From positions 372,001 through 436,000 of the forward strand of contig NZ_KB907310.1 in the NCBI RefSeq assembly GCF_000381925.1: a stretch of 64,000 nucleotides of DNA, written 5' to 3'. This document shows, piece by piece, positions 9,843-18,393 of the stretch. The position numbers were made by a program, and so were the translations under genes. The notes below the pieces were generated by a model, which was given only the letters and a program-made list of their open reading frames with translations, was not told where the DNA came from and searched no databases. The number at the start of each line of letters is the position of its first letter. Position 1 is the first letter of the stretch. This DNA comes from Nocardia sp. BMG111209. Its GTDB lineage: Bacteria > Actinomycetota > Actinomycetes > Mycobacteriales > Mycobacteriaceae.

Positions 9843-12073
9843 CTGCTCTCCTCATCGGTCGCCAGTTCCCCGGCGGCTCGCCACGAATCCAGTTCGGTAC
9901 GGAAGGCTTCCGACTGCCGGGTGCGGAAATCCGCGATGGAGTCGGCGTTCTCGGTGAGGAACCGGCGGTAGTCGGCGAGCCGGAACTCGCCGTCGGTGGT
10001 GCGGAGATCGCACTTGCCGGCGGCGAAATCGGCGCGCAGGTCCAGCAATTCGTCCGCCGAGACCGGATACCAGCGGATGCGATCGAAATATCGCAGCAGC
10101 CAGGGATCTTCGCCGGCACCCGGGGAACGATGGTTCCAGACCTGGGTGGTGCGGCCGACGAACTGATAGCCGCCGGGACCCTCCATCCCGTAGATGCACA
10201 GGTAGGCGCCGCCGATGCCGACCGCGTTCTCCGGGGTCCAGGTGCGGGCCGGGTTGTACTTGGTCGTGACCAGCCGGTGCCGGGGATCGGTGGGGGTGGC
10301 CACCGGCGCACCCAGATATACGTCGCCGAGGCCCAGCACCAGGTATTCGGCGTCGAAGACGGTGTCGTACACGTCCTGCACCGAGGCGAGACCGTTTGCG
10401 CGCCGGATGAATTCGATGTTCCAGGGGCACCAGGGCGCGTCCGCGCGCACGCCGTGCATGTACCGGGTGATCGCCTCCCGGGTGGCCGGATCGTCCCAGG
10501 ACAGCGGCAGGTGCACGGTCCGGCTCGGCACCACCAGTTCGTCGGTGCCCGGCAGCGCCGCCTGCGTCTCGGCCAGCAGGCCCAGCAGTTTCGCGGTCGG
10601 CAGCCGATCCGGGTCGATGCGCACCTGCAGCGACCGGATCCCCGGGGTGAGTTCGGTGATGCCCGGCTCCGCCCGCCGCAGCAACAGCTCGTGCAACGCC
10701 TGCACCCGGGCCCGTAACTCCAGATCCAGTGTCATATCGCCGTATTCGACGAGAACACCGTCGTTGCCGGCCCGGCGGTAGGTCACCGCGGTGCCGTCGC
10801 CGGTCTCGGCGCGGGCCAGTACGCCGTCGTCGCCGTCACCGCCGTCGGACAGCACGACCGGCCAGCCCGCGCGGCGTTCCGGTCCCAGCGCCCGCAGCGA
10901 GGCGGCCCGCTCGGCGCGGACCGGGACGAAACGCACCCGGTCGCCGGGCGTGAGCTGACCCAGCTTCCAGCGCTCGGCCGCCACGACGGTCACGGGGCAG
11001 ACGAATCCGCCGAGGCTCGGCCCGTCCGGGCCCAGCAGGATCGGCGTATCGCCGGTGAAGTCCAGCGCGCCGACGGTATACGCGGTGTCGTGGATGTTCG
11101 ACGGATGCATACCCGCCTCGCCGCCGTCGGTGCGTGCCCACTGCGGCTTCGGCCCGACCAGCCGCACCCCGGTGCGATCGGAGTTGAAGTGCACCTCGTA
11201 GTCGGTGCCCAGGATGGTGTCGAAGTCGTTGCGGGTGAAGAACTCCGGCGCACCGTGCGGTCCCTCGGTGACCGCGAGCTCCCAGCGCCGGGTGAACACC
11301 GGCTGCTCGTCGGCGGGCACACCGGCCGTGCCGCCCGCGGGGGCGGCCCGCACCGTCAGTTCGTCACCGGCCGCCAGCGCGCGGCCGGTGCCGCCGCCGA
11401 ACTTGCCGAGCGTGAAAGTCGCCGCGCTGCCGAGATATTCGGGTGCCGCCAGGCCACCGGCGAACAGTACGTAGCAGCGCATACCCGGCCCGCGTACGGC
11501 GCCCACGTCCAGCACACCGCCCGCGGGTACCTCGACGGTCCGCCACTGCGGCACCGGCCGCCCGTTCACGGTGACCGGTACCGGGGCCCCGGTCACACAT
11601 ACCCGCGTCGCCCGTTCGAACCGCAGGGCCGGGCCGGCCAGCGTGCATTCCAGACCCGGTGTGCCCTCGGGGTTTCCGAGCGCGCGGTTGCCGAGCCGGA
11701 ACGAGAGATCGTCCATCGGGCCCGACGGCGGTACCCCGACGTGCCAGCGACCGACCCGTCCGGGCCAGTCCTGCACCGTGGTCAGCATTCCCGGCCGCGA
11801 CACCTCGCACCGTCCGGACCCGTGGCTGCCCGCGGTCGCCTCCGGCAGCGTGAATGCGGTACTCGCCGCGACGGCGGTGTCCGGCCGATCGCCGGGCCCG
11901 TCGCTCTCGGCCGACGCGCGGCGGGACTCGGTCGCGGGCCCGAACTCGTTGTCCGGCACGGCGATCTGTGGTGAACGGCCGCTGGTGGGCGTCGCCCGGC
12001 GGACCGGGCCGGTTGCCGGTCGGCGGGTGTGCAGGAGCCGTCCGGCGGCGCCGAACGAGGTGCGATCGGTCAT
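9839..12073 (-). CDS. Carboxyltransferase-only urea/guanidine carboxylase-type protein
   Basis: The 744-residue protein consists of the carboxyltransferase part of urea/guanidine carboxylase: an AHS2/KipA-like half (about 90-410, with TTVQDWPGRVG and PPSGPMD) and an AHS1/KipI-like half (about 420-700, with PWNIEFIRRANGL, TTKYNPARTWTPENAVG and YGMEGPGGYQFVGRT). The full enzyme has about 1200 residues in the order biotin carboxylase, carboxyltransferase, biotin carrier. Here both the biotin carboxylase and the carrier domain are absent, and the protein stops just where the carrier would begin. The first 85 residues are a low-complexity linker. The start is supported by AGGAGG nine bases upstream. 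It is encoded between the DUF1989 pair and atzF, so it should act on urea or carboxyguanidine; it would need a biotin carboxylase and carrier from elsewhere. Confidence 0.85.
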   Translation of the reverse strand: MTDRTSFGAAGRLLHTRRPATGPVRRATPTSGRSPQIAVPDNEFGPATESRRASAESDGPGDRPDTAVAASTAFTLPEATAGSHGSGRCEVSRPGMLTTVQDWPGRVGRWHVGVPPSGPMDDLSFRLGNRALGNPEGTPGLECTLAGPALRFERATRVCVTGAPVPVTVNGRPVPQWRTVEVPAGGVLDVGAVRGPGMRCYVLFAGGLAAPEYLGSAATFTLGKFGGGTGRALAAGDELTVRAAPAGGTAGVPADEQPVFTRRWELAVTEGPHGAPEFFTRNDFDTILGTDYEVHFNSDRTGVRLVGPKPQWARTDGGEAGMHPSNIHDTAYTVGALDFTGDTPILLGPDGPSLGGFVCPVTVVAAERWKLGQLTPGDRVRFVPVRAERAASLRALGPERRAGWPVVLSDGGDGDDGVLARAETGDGTAVTYRRAGNDGVLVEYGDMTLDLELRARVQALHELLLRRAEPGITELTPGIRSLQVRIDPDRLPTAKLLGLLAETQAALPGTDELVVPSRTVHLPLSWDDPATREAITRYMHGVRADAPWCPWNIEFIRRANGLASVQDVYDTVFDAEYLVLGLGDVYLGAPVATPTDPRHRLVTTKYNPARTWTPENAVGIGGAYLCIYGMEGPGGYQFVGRTTQVWNHRSPGAGEDPWLLRYFDRIRWYPVSADELLDLRADFAAGKCDLRTTDGEFRLADYRRFLTENADSIADFRTRQSEAFRTELDSWRAAGELATDEESR

Positions 12074-12129
12074 GGTGGCGGGCCTCCTGGGCGCGGATCC
12101 GGGTCTGCGGTGGTGGAAGTGGTGGCGAT

Positions 12130-12750
12130 CTACTGTGTGACCACCATGCGCACCGGTGTCGGGTCGAAACCGTTGCAGGGGTTGTTGATCTGCGGGCAGT
12201 TGGAGACCAGGACCAGGGTGTCGATCTCGGCCCGCAGGGTGACCTTCTTGCCGGGGGCCGACAATCCGTCGACGATGCCCAGGGTGCCGTCGGCCTCCAC
12301 CGGAACGTTCATGAACCAGTTGATGTTCGACACCAGATCCCGTTTACCGAGGCCCCATTGCAGCGCGGCGGTCAGGAAGTTCTCCACGCAGGCGTGCTGG
12401 TGGCGGGTGTGATGCCCGTAGCGCAGCGTGTTCGACTCCTGTGAGCAGGCGCCCGCGACGGTGTCGTGATTGCCGACCTCGTCGGCGACCACGGTCATCA
12501 GCGGGGTCCCGGCGTCGGTGCGCAGCACGCTGCCGGTGGTGAGGAAGATGTTGCGCTGCGCGGCGATCGTGGCCTGGGCGCTGTAGCGGTCGGTGTGGTC
12601 GGCGGCCGAGTACAGCAGGCAGTCGACGGCCTGGTTGCCGTGCAGGTCGACGATCTCCAGTCGTTGCCCGGCCCGGATCACGGCCGACCAGGGGGCGCGG
12701 GCGGGGACGATCTCGTCGCTGACGACGGTGCGGGTTTCGGTGGTGGTCAC
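12130..12750 (-). CDS. DUF1989 urea carboxylase-associated protein 1 (carboxyguanidine deiminase subunit-like)
   Basis: The 206-residue product matches urea carboxylase-associated protein 1 (DUF1989): it has QAVDCLLYSA, GACSQESNTLRYG, NINWFMNVPVE and a C-terminal SNCPQINNPCNG segment followed by DPTPVRM. In studied relatives the two DUF1989 proteins form carboxyguanidine deiminase (CgdA/CgdB), which turns carboxyguanidine into allophanate. The several conserved Cys and His residues would suit metal binding. The start is a GTG at 12750 that overlaps the TGA of the preceding gene (GTGA), a sign of tight coupling of the two subunits. Function is inferred from family and neighbours. Confidence 0.85.
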   Translation of the reverse strand: MTTTETRTVVSDEIVPARAPWSAVIRAGQRLEIVDLHGNQAVDCLLYSAADHTDRYSAQATIAAQRNIFLTTGSVLRTDAGTPLMTVVADEVGNHDTVAGACSQESNTLRYGHHTRHQHACVENFLTAALQWGLGKRDLVSNINWFMNVPVEADGTLGIVDGLSAPGKKVTLRAEIDTLVLVSNCPQINNPCNGFDPTPVRMVVTQ

Positions 12751-13499
12751 GCGAATACCTCCGGGGTGCGGGCGGCGTTCCAGGCCTGTTCGGTGTTCTC
12801 CACGGCCCGTTGATATTCCGGGTCGCTGTTGTGCACCCGGGCCAGCTCGTCCGGGGCGGGCCAGGCGACGATGTCGAGATCCGTTGCGGGCGTGGGGTCC
12901 AGCGGATGTTCGGCGTTGGCGATCAGCAAGGTCACCGGCAGGTGGACGAGCAGGTCCACCATGGCGCCCGCACCCGCGCCGCCGGTGCTGACCAGCCCGC
13001 CGTCCGCCTCGACCCGGATACCGCGGAAGAACGACACCGTCGGGCCGATATCGCGCGGTTCCAGGCCGTGTTTCGCGCCTGCCAGCCGAAGGGCTTGCCG
13101 CGCGGCCGGACTCGGTCCGCACAGGGCGTCGTGCCGGGCCGAACCGTCGGCGATCACGGTGGCCAGGATCCGGCCCTGATCCGACAGCAGCGGATGGCCG
13201 GCGCCCAGATAGGCCTGCCACGGCACCTTCACGGTATCGGCGACATTCAGCCGCTCCCACGGGGATTCGGCACGCAGCAGCAACAGGTGGGCACACGCCG
13301 CGCCGCCGGGGTCGCCGAGCCGGACCCGGGTGCCGCGGCCGAGCACGACGGTGCCGTAGCCGCCGGCCGGAATGCGCTGCGCGAACGTGATCGCGGCGGG
13401 GTCGATATCGGCGGGCAGGTCCGGGGCGGCGCCGGCCGCGGCGGCGGCCTGTGCGCGGGCATGGGCGCGGGCGCCGGAGGTGTCTGCGGTCGCTGTCAC
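12747..13499 (-). CDS. DUF1989 urea carboxylase-associated protein 2 (carboxyguanidine deiminase subunit-like)
   Basis: The 250-residue product is the partner DUF1989 protein. Recognisable segments are SPWERLNVADTVKVPWQAYL, GHPLLSDQGRILATV, RHDALCGPS and SFFRGIRVEADG. An Ala-rich N-terminal stretch of about 30 residues precedes the domain. It is the first gene of the operon 13499-8211 and has its own control region with two operator palindromes and a GlnR-like box. With the 206-residue partner it would make a hetero-oligomeric carboxyguanidine deiminase feeding allophanate to AtzF. Assignment to CgdA or CgdB is not made. Confidence 0.85.
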   Translation of the reverse strand: MTATADTSGARAHARAQAAAAAGAAPDLPADIDPAAITFAQRIPAGGYGTVVLGRGTRVRLGDPGGAACAHLLLLRAESPWERLNVADTVKVPWQAYLGAGHPLLSDQGRILATVIADGSARHDALCGPSPAARQALRLAGAKHGLEPRDIGPTVSFFRGIRVEADGGLVSTGGAGAGAMVDLLVHLPVTLLIANAEHPLDPTPATDLDIVAWPAPDELARVHNSDPEYQRAVENTEQAWNAARTPEVFA

Positions 13500-13533
13500 G
13501 GTGGCTCCGTTCGTGCGTGCGGCGGGACGTTAT

Positions 13534-13648
13534 TTCCTGTCGATTGACAGTTTTCCCGATCGGACGTCTCCGGTGGTGACGGCCGTGTATCCATCGGCCC
13601 GATTCGTGTTACGACTGCGTTGCGGATATTCCTGTCGGGTGACAGGAA
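13534..13648 (-). promoter_or_regulatory. Control region of the DUF1989-carboxylase-atzF operon: two operators and a GlnR-like box
   Basis: Distal operator TTCCTGTCGGGTGACAGGAA at 13629-13648 (8-bp perfect arms plus near match), proximal operator-like TTCCTGTCGATTGACAGTTT at 13534-13553, and a GTTAC-N6-GTTGC element at 13608-13623 that fits the GTnAC-N6-GnnAC form of actinomycete GlnR boxes on either strand. All three recur with the same spacing upstream of the permease gene (15289-15403). Confidence 0.7.
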
Positions 13649-13677
13649 CGGATGCGACGGGGCCGGAACGCGGCAGC

Positions 13678-13707
13678 GGGTGGTGGCCCCGGCAGTGGCC
13701 ACCACCC
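13678..13707 (-). terminator. Hairpin terminator after the permease gene
   Basis: A perfect 11-bp stem with an 8-nt loop begins 18 bases after the permease stop codon. There is no U-tract, as is common in actinomycetes. It separates the permease transcript from the downstream operon. Confidence 0.65.
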
Positions 13708-13724
13708 GCGGTGCGCGCGATACG

Positions 13725-15263
13725 TCAGGCGAGTTGCGGTGCGGGGGAGGGTGTCTCGATCGCCGAGCCCCGGCTGCCGAGGACGCGGTGCACGACGGCG
13801 CCGACGAGCAGGGTCAGGGCGACGAACAGCGGTGCGGCCCAGAGCATCCACCAGCTACCGCCGCTCGGGTCGTAGACCGCGGCGCGCGGCCACGCGAGGT
13901 TCACCGCCATCGCGATGCCCCAGAGCACCGCCAGCGCGTTGATCGGGATGCCGAACCGGCCCAGGCCGAACAGCTTTCCGTCGGACTCGTCCGTGGCGAC
14001 GTCGGCGGGCCAGCCCTTCACCCGGCGGATCAGCAGCGGCACCGTCACGAAAAGGTAAGCCAGATACAGCATCACGATGGTGACGCTGCCGAGCACGGTG
14101 AAGACCGCGGCGTTGCCGAGGTTCAGCAGCAGCAGTGCGATCGACAGCACGCCGATCACCACCGACGGCAGCACCGGGGTGCCGAACCGCGGATGGACGC
14201 GGCCGAGCTGCTTCGCGAACGGCAGCCGGCCGTCGCGGGCCATCGAGAACATCAGCCGGGATCCGGCGGTCTGGATCGCCAGCGTGCACACCGTGATCGC
14301 GATCGCGACGCAGCAGAGCACCACCTTGCCGACCGGGGTGGCCAGCTTGGCATCGATCACGTACGCGAGCCCCTCGGTGGCGAGGTGTCCGTCGTCCAGG
14401 CTCGGCGCGGCCGTCAGGGCGGCGAGCAGCATGAGCCCGCCGCCGATTCCGGAGGCGGCCAGTGCGGTCAGGATGGTGCGGGGCGCGACCCGGCGCGGAT
14501 TCCTGGTCTCCTCGGAAAGCTCACCGGCGGAATCGAATCCGACCATCACGTACGCGGCCATCAGGCCCGACACCAGGAATGCGGCCCAGTACGGCCCGGC
14601 CGCGGCGCCCGAGGTGTGCATCACCACGGCCGGTCCGCGATCGGCATGTGTGAAGAACAGTGCGATCACCGCGATCACGCCGACGATCTCGACGGTGACG
14701 CCGATGGAGTTGATCCGCGACATCCAGTCGATGCCGACCACATTGATCAGGGTGGTCACCACCAGCAGGATGCTGCCGAGGATCACCGCATTGGTCGCGC
14801 CGGATGTGGTCGCGAGCGCGGTGTCGCCGCCGACCAGCTGGAATCCGGACCAGATCGAGGGCAGTACCACCTGCAGCGCGATCGCGGCCGCGGCGGCGGT
14901 GACGATCTGCGCGACGATCATCTGCCAGCCCGCGAACCAGCCGACCACCTCACCGGCCAGTCGACGCGACCACTGGTAGATACAGCCGGAAATGGGGTAG
15001 CGCGCGGCCAGTTCGGCGAAGTTCAGCGCCACCAGGAACTGTCCGGCGAACACGATCGGCCAGGTCCAGAAGAAGGCCGCGCCGCCGAAGCTGTAGCCGA
15101 AGCCGAAGAACTGGAAGATCGTCGTCAGGATCGAGACGAAGGAGAAGCCCGCCGCGAAGGAGGCATAGCGTCCGAGTTTACGGTGCAGGACCGGCTGATA
15201 GCCGAATGTCTCCAGGTCGGCGTCGTCGGACTGGTGGGCGGGTGGGGCGAGGGTCGTGGCCAT
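13725..15263 (-). CDS. APC-family amino acid/urea-related permease
   Basis: This 512-residue integral membrane protein has about 12 hydrophobic segments and APC features such as the AELAARYPISGCIYQW segment in its first helices and GFDSAGELSEETRNPRR in the middle. APC permeases found beside urea carboxylase and DUF1989 genes are presumed to import the nitrogen compound that the cluster degrades; guanidine, a guanidino compound or an amine are candidates. It is transcribed in its own unit, with a hairpin after the stop codon and a control region that duplicates that of the catabolic operon. It is divergent from a TetR regulator. Confidence 0.88.
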   Translation of the reverse strand: MATTLAPPAHQSDDADLETFGYQPVLHRKLGRYASFAAGFSFVSILTTIFQFFGFGYSFGGAAFFWTWPIVFAGQFLVALNFAELAARYPISGCIYQWSRRLAGEVVGWFAGWQMIVAQIVTAAAAAIALQVVLPSIWSGFQLVGGDTALATTSGATNAVILGSILLVVTTLINVVGIDWMSRINSIGVTVEIVGVIAVIALFFTHADRGPAVVMHTSGAAAGPYWAAFLVSGLMAAYVMVGFDSAGELSEETRNPRRVAPRTILTALAASGIGGGLMLLAALTAAPSLDDGHLATEGLAYVIDAKLATPVGKVVLCCVAIAITVCTLAIQTAGSRLMFSMARDGRLPFAKQLGRVHPRFGTPVLPSVVIGVLSIALLLLNLGNAAVFTVLGSVTIVMLYLAYLFVTVPLLIRRVKGWPADVATDESDGKLFGLGRFGIPINALAVLWGIAMAVNLAWPRAAVYDPSGGSWWMLWAAPLFVALTLLVGAVVHRVLGSRGSAIETPSPAPQLA

Positions 15264-15288
15264 GGCGGGATCCTTCGGCTGCGGCCAA

Positions 15289-15403
15289 TATCTGTCGGCT
15301 GAAAGTTTTCCAATCTGGATCGCGGTTCCGGTGACGCCGATGTATCCGTCTCGAGACTCGCCGTAACTTCTGCGTTACCACAGTTTCTGTCAGATGACAG
15401 AAA
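15289..15403 (-). promoter_or_regulatory. Control region of the permease and TetR genes: two operators and a GlnR-like box
   Basis: Distal operator TTTCTGTCAGATGACAGAAA at 15384-15403 has perfect 9-bp arms. A weaker copy, TATCTGTCGGCTGAAAGTTT, is at 15289-15308. GTAAC-N6-GTTAC at 15363-15378 looks like a GlnR box. The distal operator ends 25 bases before the tetR start, so it can serve both directions. Spacing of the parts equals that in 13534-13648. Confidence 0.75.
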
Positions 15404-15428
15404 TCTCTCACCCGGCTCCGGAGGTGGC

Positions 15429-16112
15429 GTGCGGGTAAGAATGGGAGGCGTGACGCACCTCGGACCCGGCCGCCCGCGCCTCGAGCCCCGCCGGCGGCAG
15501 GGCCAGACACCGCGCGCGGAGATCCTCGACGCCGCGGCCGAACTGTTCACCACCAACGGCTACGCCAGCACCTCCACCCGCAGCATCGCCGACGCGGTGG
15601 GCATCCGGCAGGCGTCGCTCTACCATCACTTCGCCGCGAAGGACGATATCCTCGACGCGCTGCTGGGTGAAACGGTCAGCGCGGCACTGGAATTGGGCAG
15701 GCAGGTGAGCGACCGGCCGGAGCCCGCGGTGGTCCGGCTGTACGCTCTGGCCCTGTTCGACGCACGCCAGCTGTGCACCTCCCGCTGGAATCTCGGTGCG
15801 CTGTACCTGCTTCCGGAGCTGCGTTCCCCGCGTTTCGCGCAGTTCCGGCTGCGCCGCGACGAACTGCGTGGCCACTACGAGCGACTGGCGGCCGTGGTGC
15901 AGGCCGGGACCGACGCGGTACGTGGCGCGTACGTCCTGCCGTTCCGGCTGGTCGAGACGGTCATCAACATCCGTTCCGACGACGGCAGCGCGCCCGAGTA
16001 CGCGGAACATCTGATTCCGCGGGCGATGTTGCACCTGCTCGGACATCGCGGCGATCCGGACGAGATCGCCGCCGCCGCGGCGGTTCTGCTGGATTCGCTC
16101 GGATCGGCCTGA
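15429..16112 (+). CDS. TetR-family regulator of the nitrogen-salvage cluster
   Basis: The 227-residue protein has an N-terminal TetR helix-turn-helix: PRAEILDAAAELFTTNGYAS, then TSTRSIADAVGIRQASLYHH. The C-terminal part is a ligand-binding helical domain with no recognised ligand. The GTG start at 15429 has GGAGGT a few bases upstream; an ATG at 15441 is an alternative. It is divergent from the permease gene, and TTTCTGTCA-N2-TGACAGAAA between them is of the right size and symmetry for a TetR dimer. The same palindrome precedes the DUF1989 gene, so this regulator probably controls both units. Confidence 0.88.
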   Translation: MRVRMGGVTHLGPGRPRLEPRRRQGQTPRAEILDAAAELFTTNGYASTSTRSIADAVGIRQASLYHHFAAKDDILDALLGETVSAALELGRQVSDRPEPAVVRLYALALFDARQLCTSRWNLGALYLLPELRSPRFAQFRLRRDELRGHYERLAAVVQAGTDAVRGAYVLPFRLVETVINIRSDDGSAPEYAEHLIPRAMLHLLGHRGDPDEIAAAAAVLLDSLGSA

Positions 16113-16349
16113 GCGTCTGAGTAATCCGAGGTCGTGCCCGCGAAGGCGCATTGACCTCCGCAATAGACTGGCTATCTGATGTCCGATAGGTCTGGTTGGC
16201 GGGAATTGGCAATCGGAACGGCGTGAACAGGTGGCGTGTGGCCCGGACGTGACTTCATATCGCCCTGCCAGTGATATGTCGCAAAATTCGGGCAAACGTG
16301 CCGCTAGACTCACGCGAAACCCCGCCAACTCCAGTCGACGGAGCAATCA

Positions 16350-18386
16350 ATGACGAACGTGGAGCTCGAACCGGCCCGTACGGTCCGCGGGCGCTCGCTC
16401 GCCCTCATCGCGCTCGCGCTCGCGTTGGCGCTGGTGGTACTCGACGGCACTCTGGTCGGCGCCGCCCTGCCGGTGATCATCGGCAAGCTCCATCTGAATT
16501 TCGCGCAGGCGCAATGGGTCAACGGTATCTACGCGATCGTGTTCGCGGCGCTGCTGATCACCGGTGAACGGCTCGGTCACCAATACGGCTGGCGCACCAT
16601 CATCGGCGCCGGGCTGGTGCTGCTGATGCTCGGCAGCGTGCTGGCCGCCGTCGCGCACGCGCCGTCCACGCTGATCTGGGGCCGGATCGTGCAGGGTGTC
16701 GCGGCCGCCGCGATCCTGCCCGGGGTGTATTCGATCGCCAACGCGCGCTATCGCCGGCGGCGGGCCGGCGGGGGAGCGCTGCTGGTCGCGGTCGCGGCGG
16801 CGGGACCGCTGCTCGGCGGCTGGCTGTCCACCTCGTTCGACTGGACCTGGGTGTTCCTGCTGAACGTGCCGGTCGGGCTGATCGCGCTGGTGCTGCTGAT
16901 CCTGTGGGTGCCCGATACGTTCAGCCGCGATACGGCCCTCGACCTCGACGTGGACGGCTTCCTGCTCGCCGGCGCGGGCTTCGGCCTGGTGATGTTCGGG
17001 CTGATCCAGGGGCCCACCTTCGGCTGGTGGCGGCCGCTGCGCGACTTCCCGATCCTCGGGCTCACCTGGTCGACGCGGGCGACGATGTCACCGACGCCGG
17101 TGCTGCTGGTGGTGGGCCTGTTCCTGTGCCTGCTGTTCGCGCTGTGGGAGCGGCACCGGGTACGTGCGCGACGGCCGGCGCTGATCGACGTGAACCTGTT
17201 GCGGCTGCCCGGTTTCCGCTGGGGTGCGCTGGTCACGCTGCTGCTCGCGATCACCAATTTCGGTCTGCTGTTCGTGCTGCCGCTGTATCTGGTGAACGTG
17301 CTGGACATGACGACCCTGCGCGCGGGCGCGGTGCTGTCGGCCGTCGCGCTCGGCGTACTGCCGGCCGCCCGATGGTCCGATGCGATCGCGCGCTGGTGCG
17401 GCGCGGTGCGTACCGTGCGGCTCGGGCTCACCATCGACGTGATCGTCGTCGCGGTACTCGGCCTGGTGCTGAGCACCGGGCTGTCCGGCTGGTGGGTGGC
17501 CCTGCTGCTGCTCTGCTACGGCTTCGGACTCGGGCTGATCGGGGCGCGGTTGTCCCGGATCGTGATGTCGAAGGTGCCGCCGGGCGAGGGTGGTCAGGCC
17601 GGGGCGGCGCAGTCGACGGCACTGCAGATCGGCGCCGCGCTGGGCACCGCGATCCTGGGCGGGGCGCTGTCGATCGCGTTGTCCAAGGATCTGACCCACC
17701 GTCTCGACCTGACCCGGATGCCGCGCGTGACCGGCGCCCGGCTCGCCGAGGCCACCCGAGACTCCGTCGGCATCGCCATCCCCGGCCTGCGACGGCACGG
17801 CGGCGCCGACGCCATCGTGTCCGCCCTGGCGCACGCCTTCACCGACGCCACCCGCACCAGCCTGCTCACCGGCGCGATCGTGCTGCTGATCGGCCTGCTC
17901 GCCGCCGCCCGAATCCCCGCGCCCACCTGGGAGTTCCGGCCCGTGCGCCGGGGGCTCGCGGCGGCCGGCCAGGCGGTGTCCGGGGGTGCGGCGAAATCCT
18001 CGGGCGAGGAGACCGAGGTTGCCGAGACGGCATCGGAGGCCGATGTGGTGGCGGTGACGGAGACCGAGATCGTGATCGCGGAGACCGCGACGGCCGACAA
18101 CGCGGCGGCGACGGTCGGGGAAGCGGAGGTGACCACCGTGGGAGAATCGGCAGAAACCGTTGTGGCGGAGCCTGTTTCCGAGCCATCGGAGCCCGCCGCG
18201 ACCGGTGCGGTGCAGCCCCCGAGGGGCCGGCACGCGGCGGTGGAACCCGAGCAGACCGATTCCGGCGCAACCGAATCCACCGAGACCGAGACCGAGGCGG
18301 AGGCGGACGAGGAGTCCGACGATGCCTCGGCACTCGGCGCCCATGCCGAGGACGCCGCCACCCGCGGTGCCCGCGACGAATCGTGA
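16350..18386 (+). CDS. MFS drug-efflux-type transporter with a long acidic tail
   Basis: The 678-residue protein begins with a DHA2/EmrB-QacA type transporter of about 14 membrane helices (about 15-525), including WVNGIYAIVFAALL, the loop GHQYGWRTIIG and GRIVQGVAAAAILPG. The last 140 or so residues (about 535-678) are soluble, of low complexity and very rich in Glu, Ala, Thr and Val. This is longer than the usual 450-550 residues of the family. The start ATG has GGAG six bases upstream. It stands alone between a TetR gene that belongs to the nitrogen cluster and a convergent Nudix gene. The substrate is unknown; the tail may bind partners or ions. Confidence 0.88.
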   Translation: MTNVELEPARTVRGRSLALIALALALALVVLDGTLVGAALPVIIGKLHLNFAQAQWVNGIYAIVFAALLITGERLGHQYGWRTIIGAGLVLLMLGSVLAAVAHAPSTLIWGRIVQGVAAAAILPGVYSIANARYRRRRAGGGALLVAVAAAGPLLGGWLSTSFDWTWVFLLNVPVGLIALVLLILWVPDTFSRDTALDLDVDGFLLAGAGFGLVMFGLIQGPTFGWWRPLRDFPILGLTWSTRATMSPTPVLLVVGLFLCLLFALWERHRVRARRPALIDVNLLRLPGFRWGALVTLLLAITNFGLLFVLPLYLVNVLDMTTLRAGAVLSAVALGVLPAARWSDAIARWCGAVRTVRLGLTIDVIVVAVLGLVLSTGLSGWWVALLLLCYGFGLGLIGARLSRIVMSKVPPGEGGQAGAAQSTALQIGAALGTAILGGALSIALSKDLTHRLDLTRMPRVTGARLAEATRDSVGIAIPGLRRHGGADAIVSALAHAFTDATRTSLLTGAIVLLIGLLAAARIPAPTWEFRPVRRGLAAAGQAVSGGAAKSSGEETEVAETASEADVVAVTETEIVIAETATADNAAATVGEAEVTTVGESAETVVAEPVSEPSEPAATGAVQPPRGRHAAVEPEQTDSGATESTETETEAEADEESDDASALGAHAEDAATRGARDES

Positions 18387-18393
18387 CCGGGGT

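Noticed and set aside
8577..9971. Open frame antisense to atzF
   Set aside because: Low-complexity Gly/Arg translation opposite a gene with complete motifs.
9839..12750. Frameshifted full-length carboxylase
   Set aside because: The space upstream of the carboxyltransferase is only 56 bases and holds a good ribosome site, so the missing biotin carboxylase is not hidden in another frame.
13500..13724. Guanidine (ykkC-type) riboswitch upstream of the DUF1989 operon
   Set aside because: The region is explained by paired operators and a GlnR-like box shared with the permease promoter; I could not find the conserved ykkC core.
13620..15302. 560-residue open frame antisense to the permease
   Set aside because: His/Arg/Gln-rich shadow; the permease on the other strand has all its membrane helices and a proper start.
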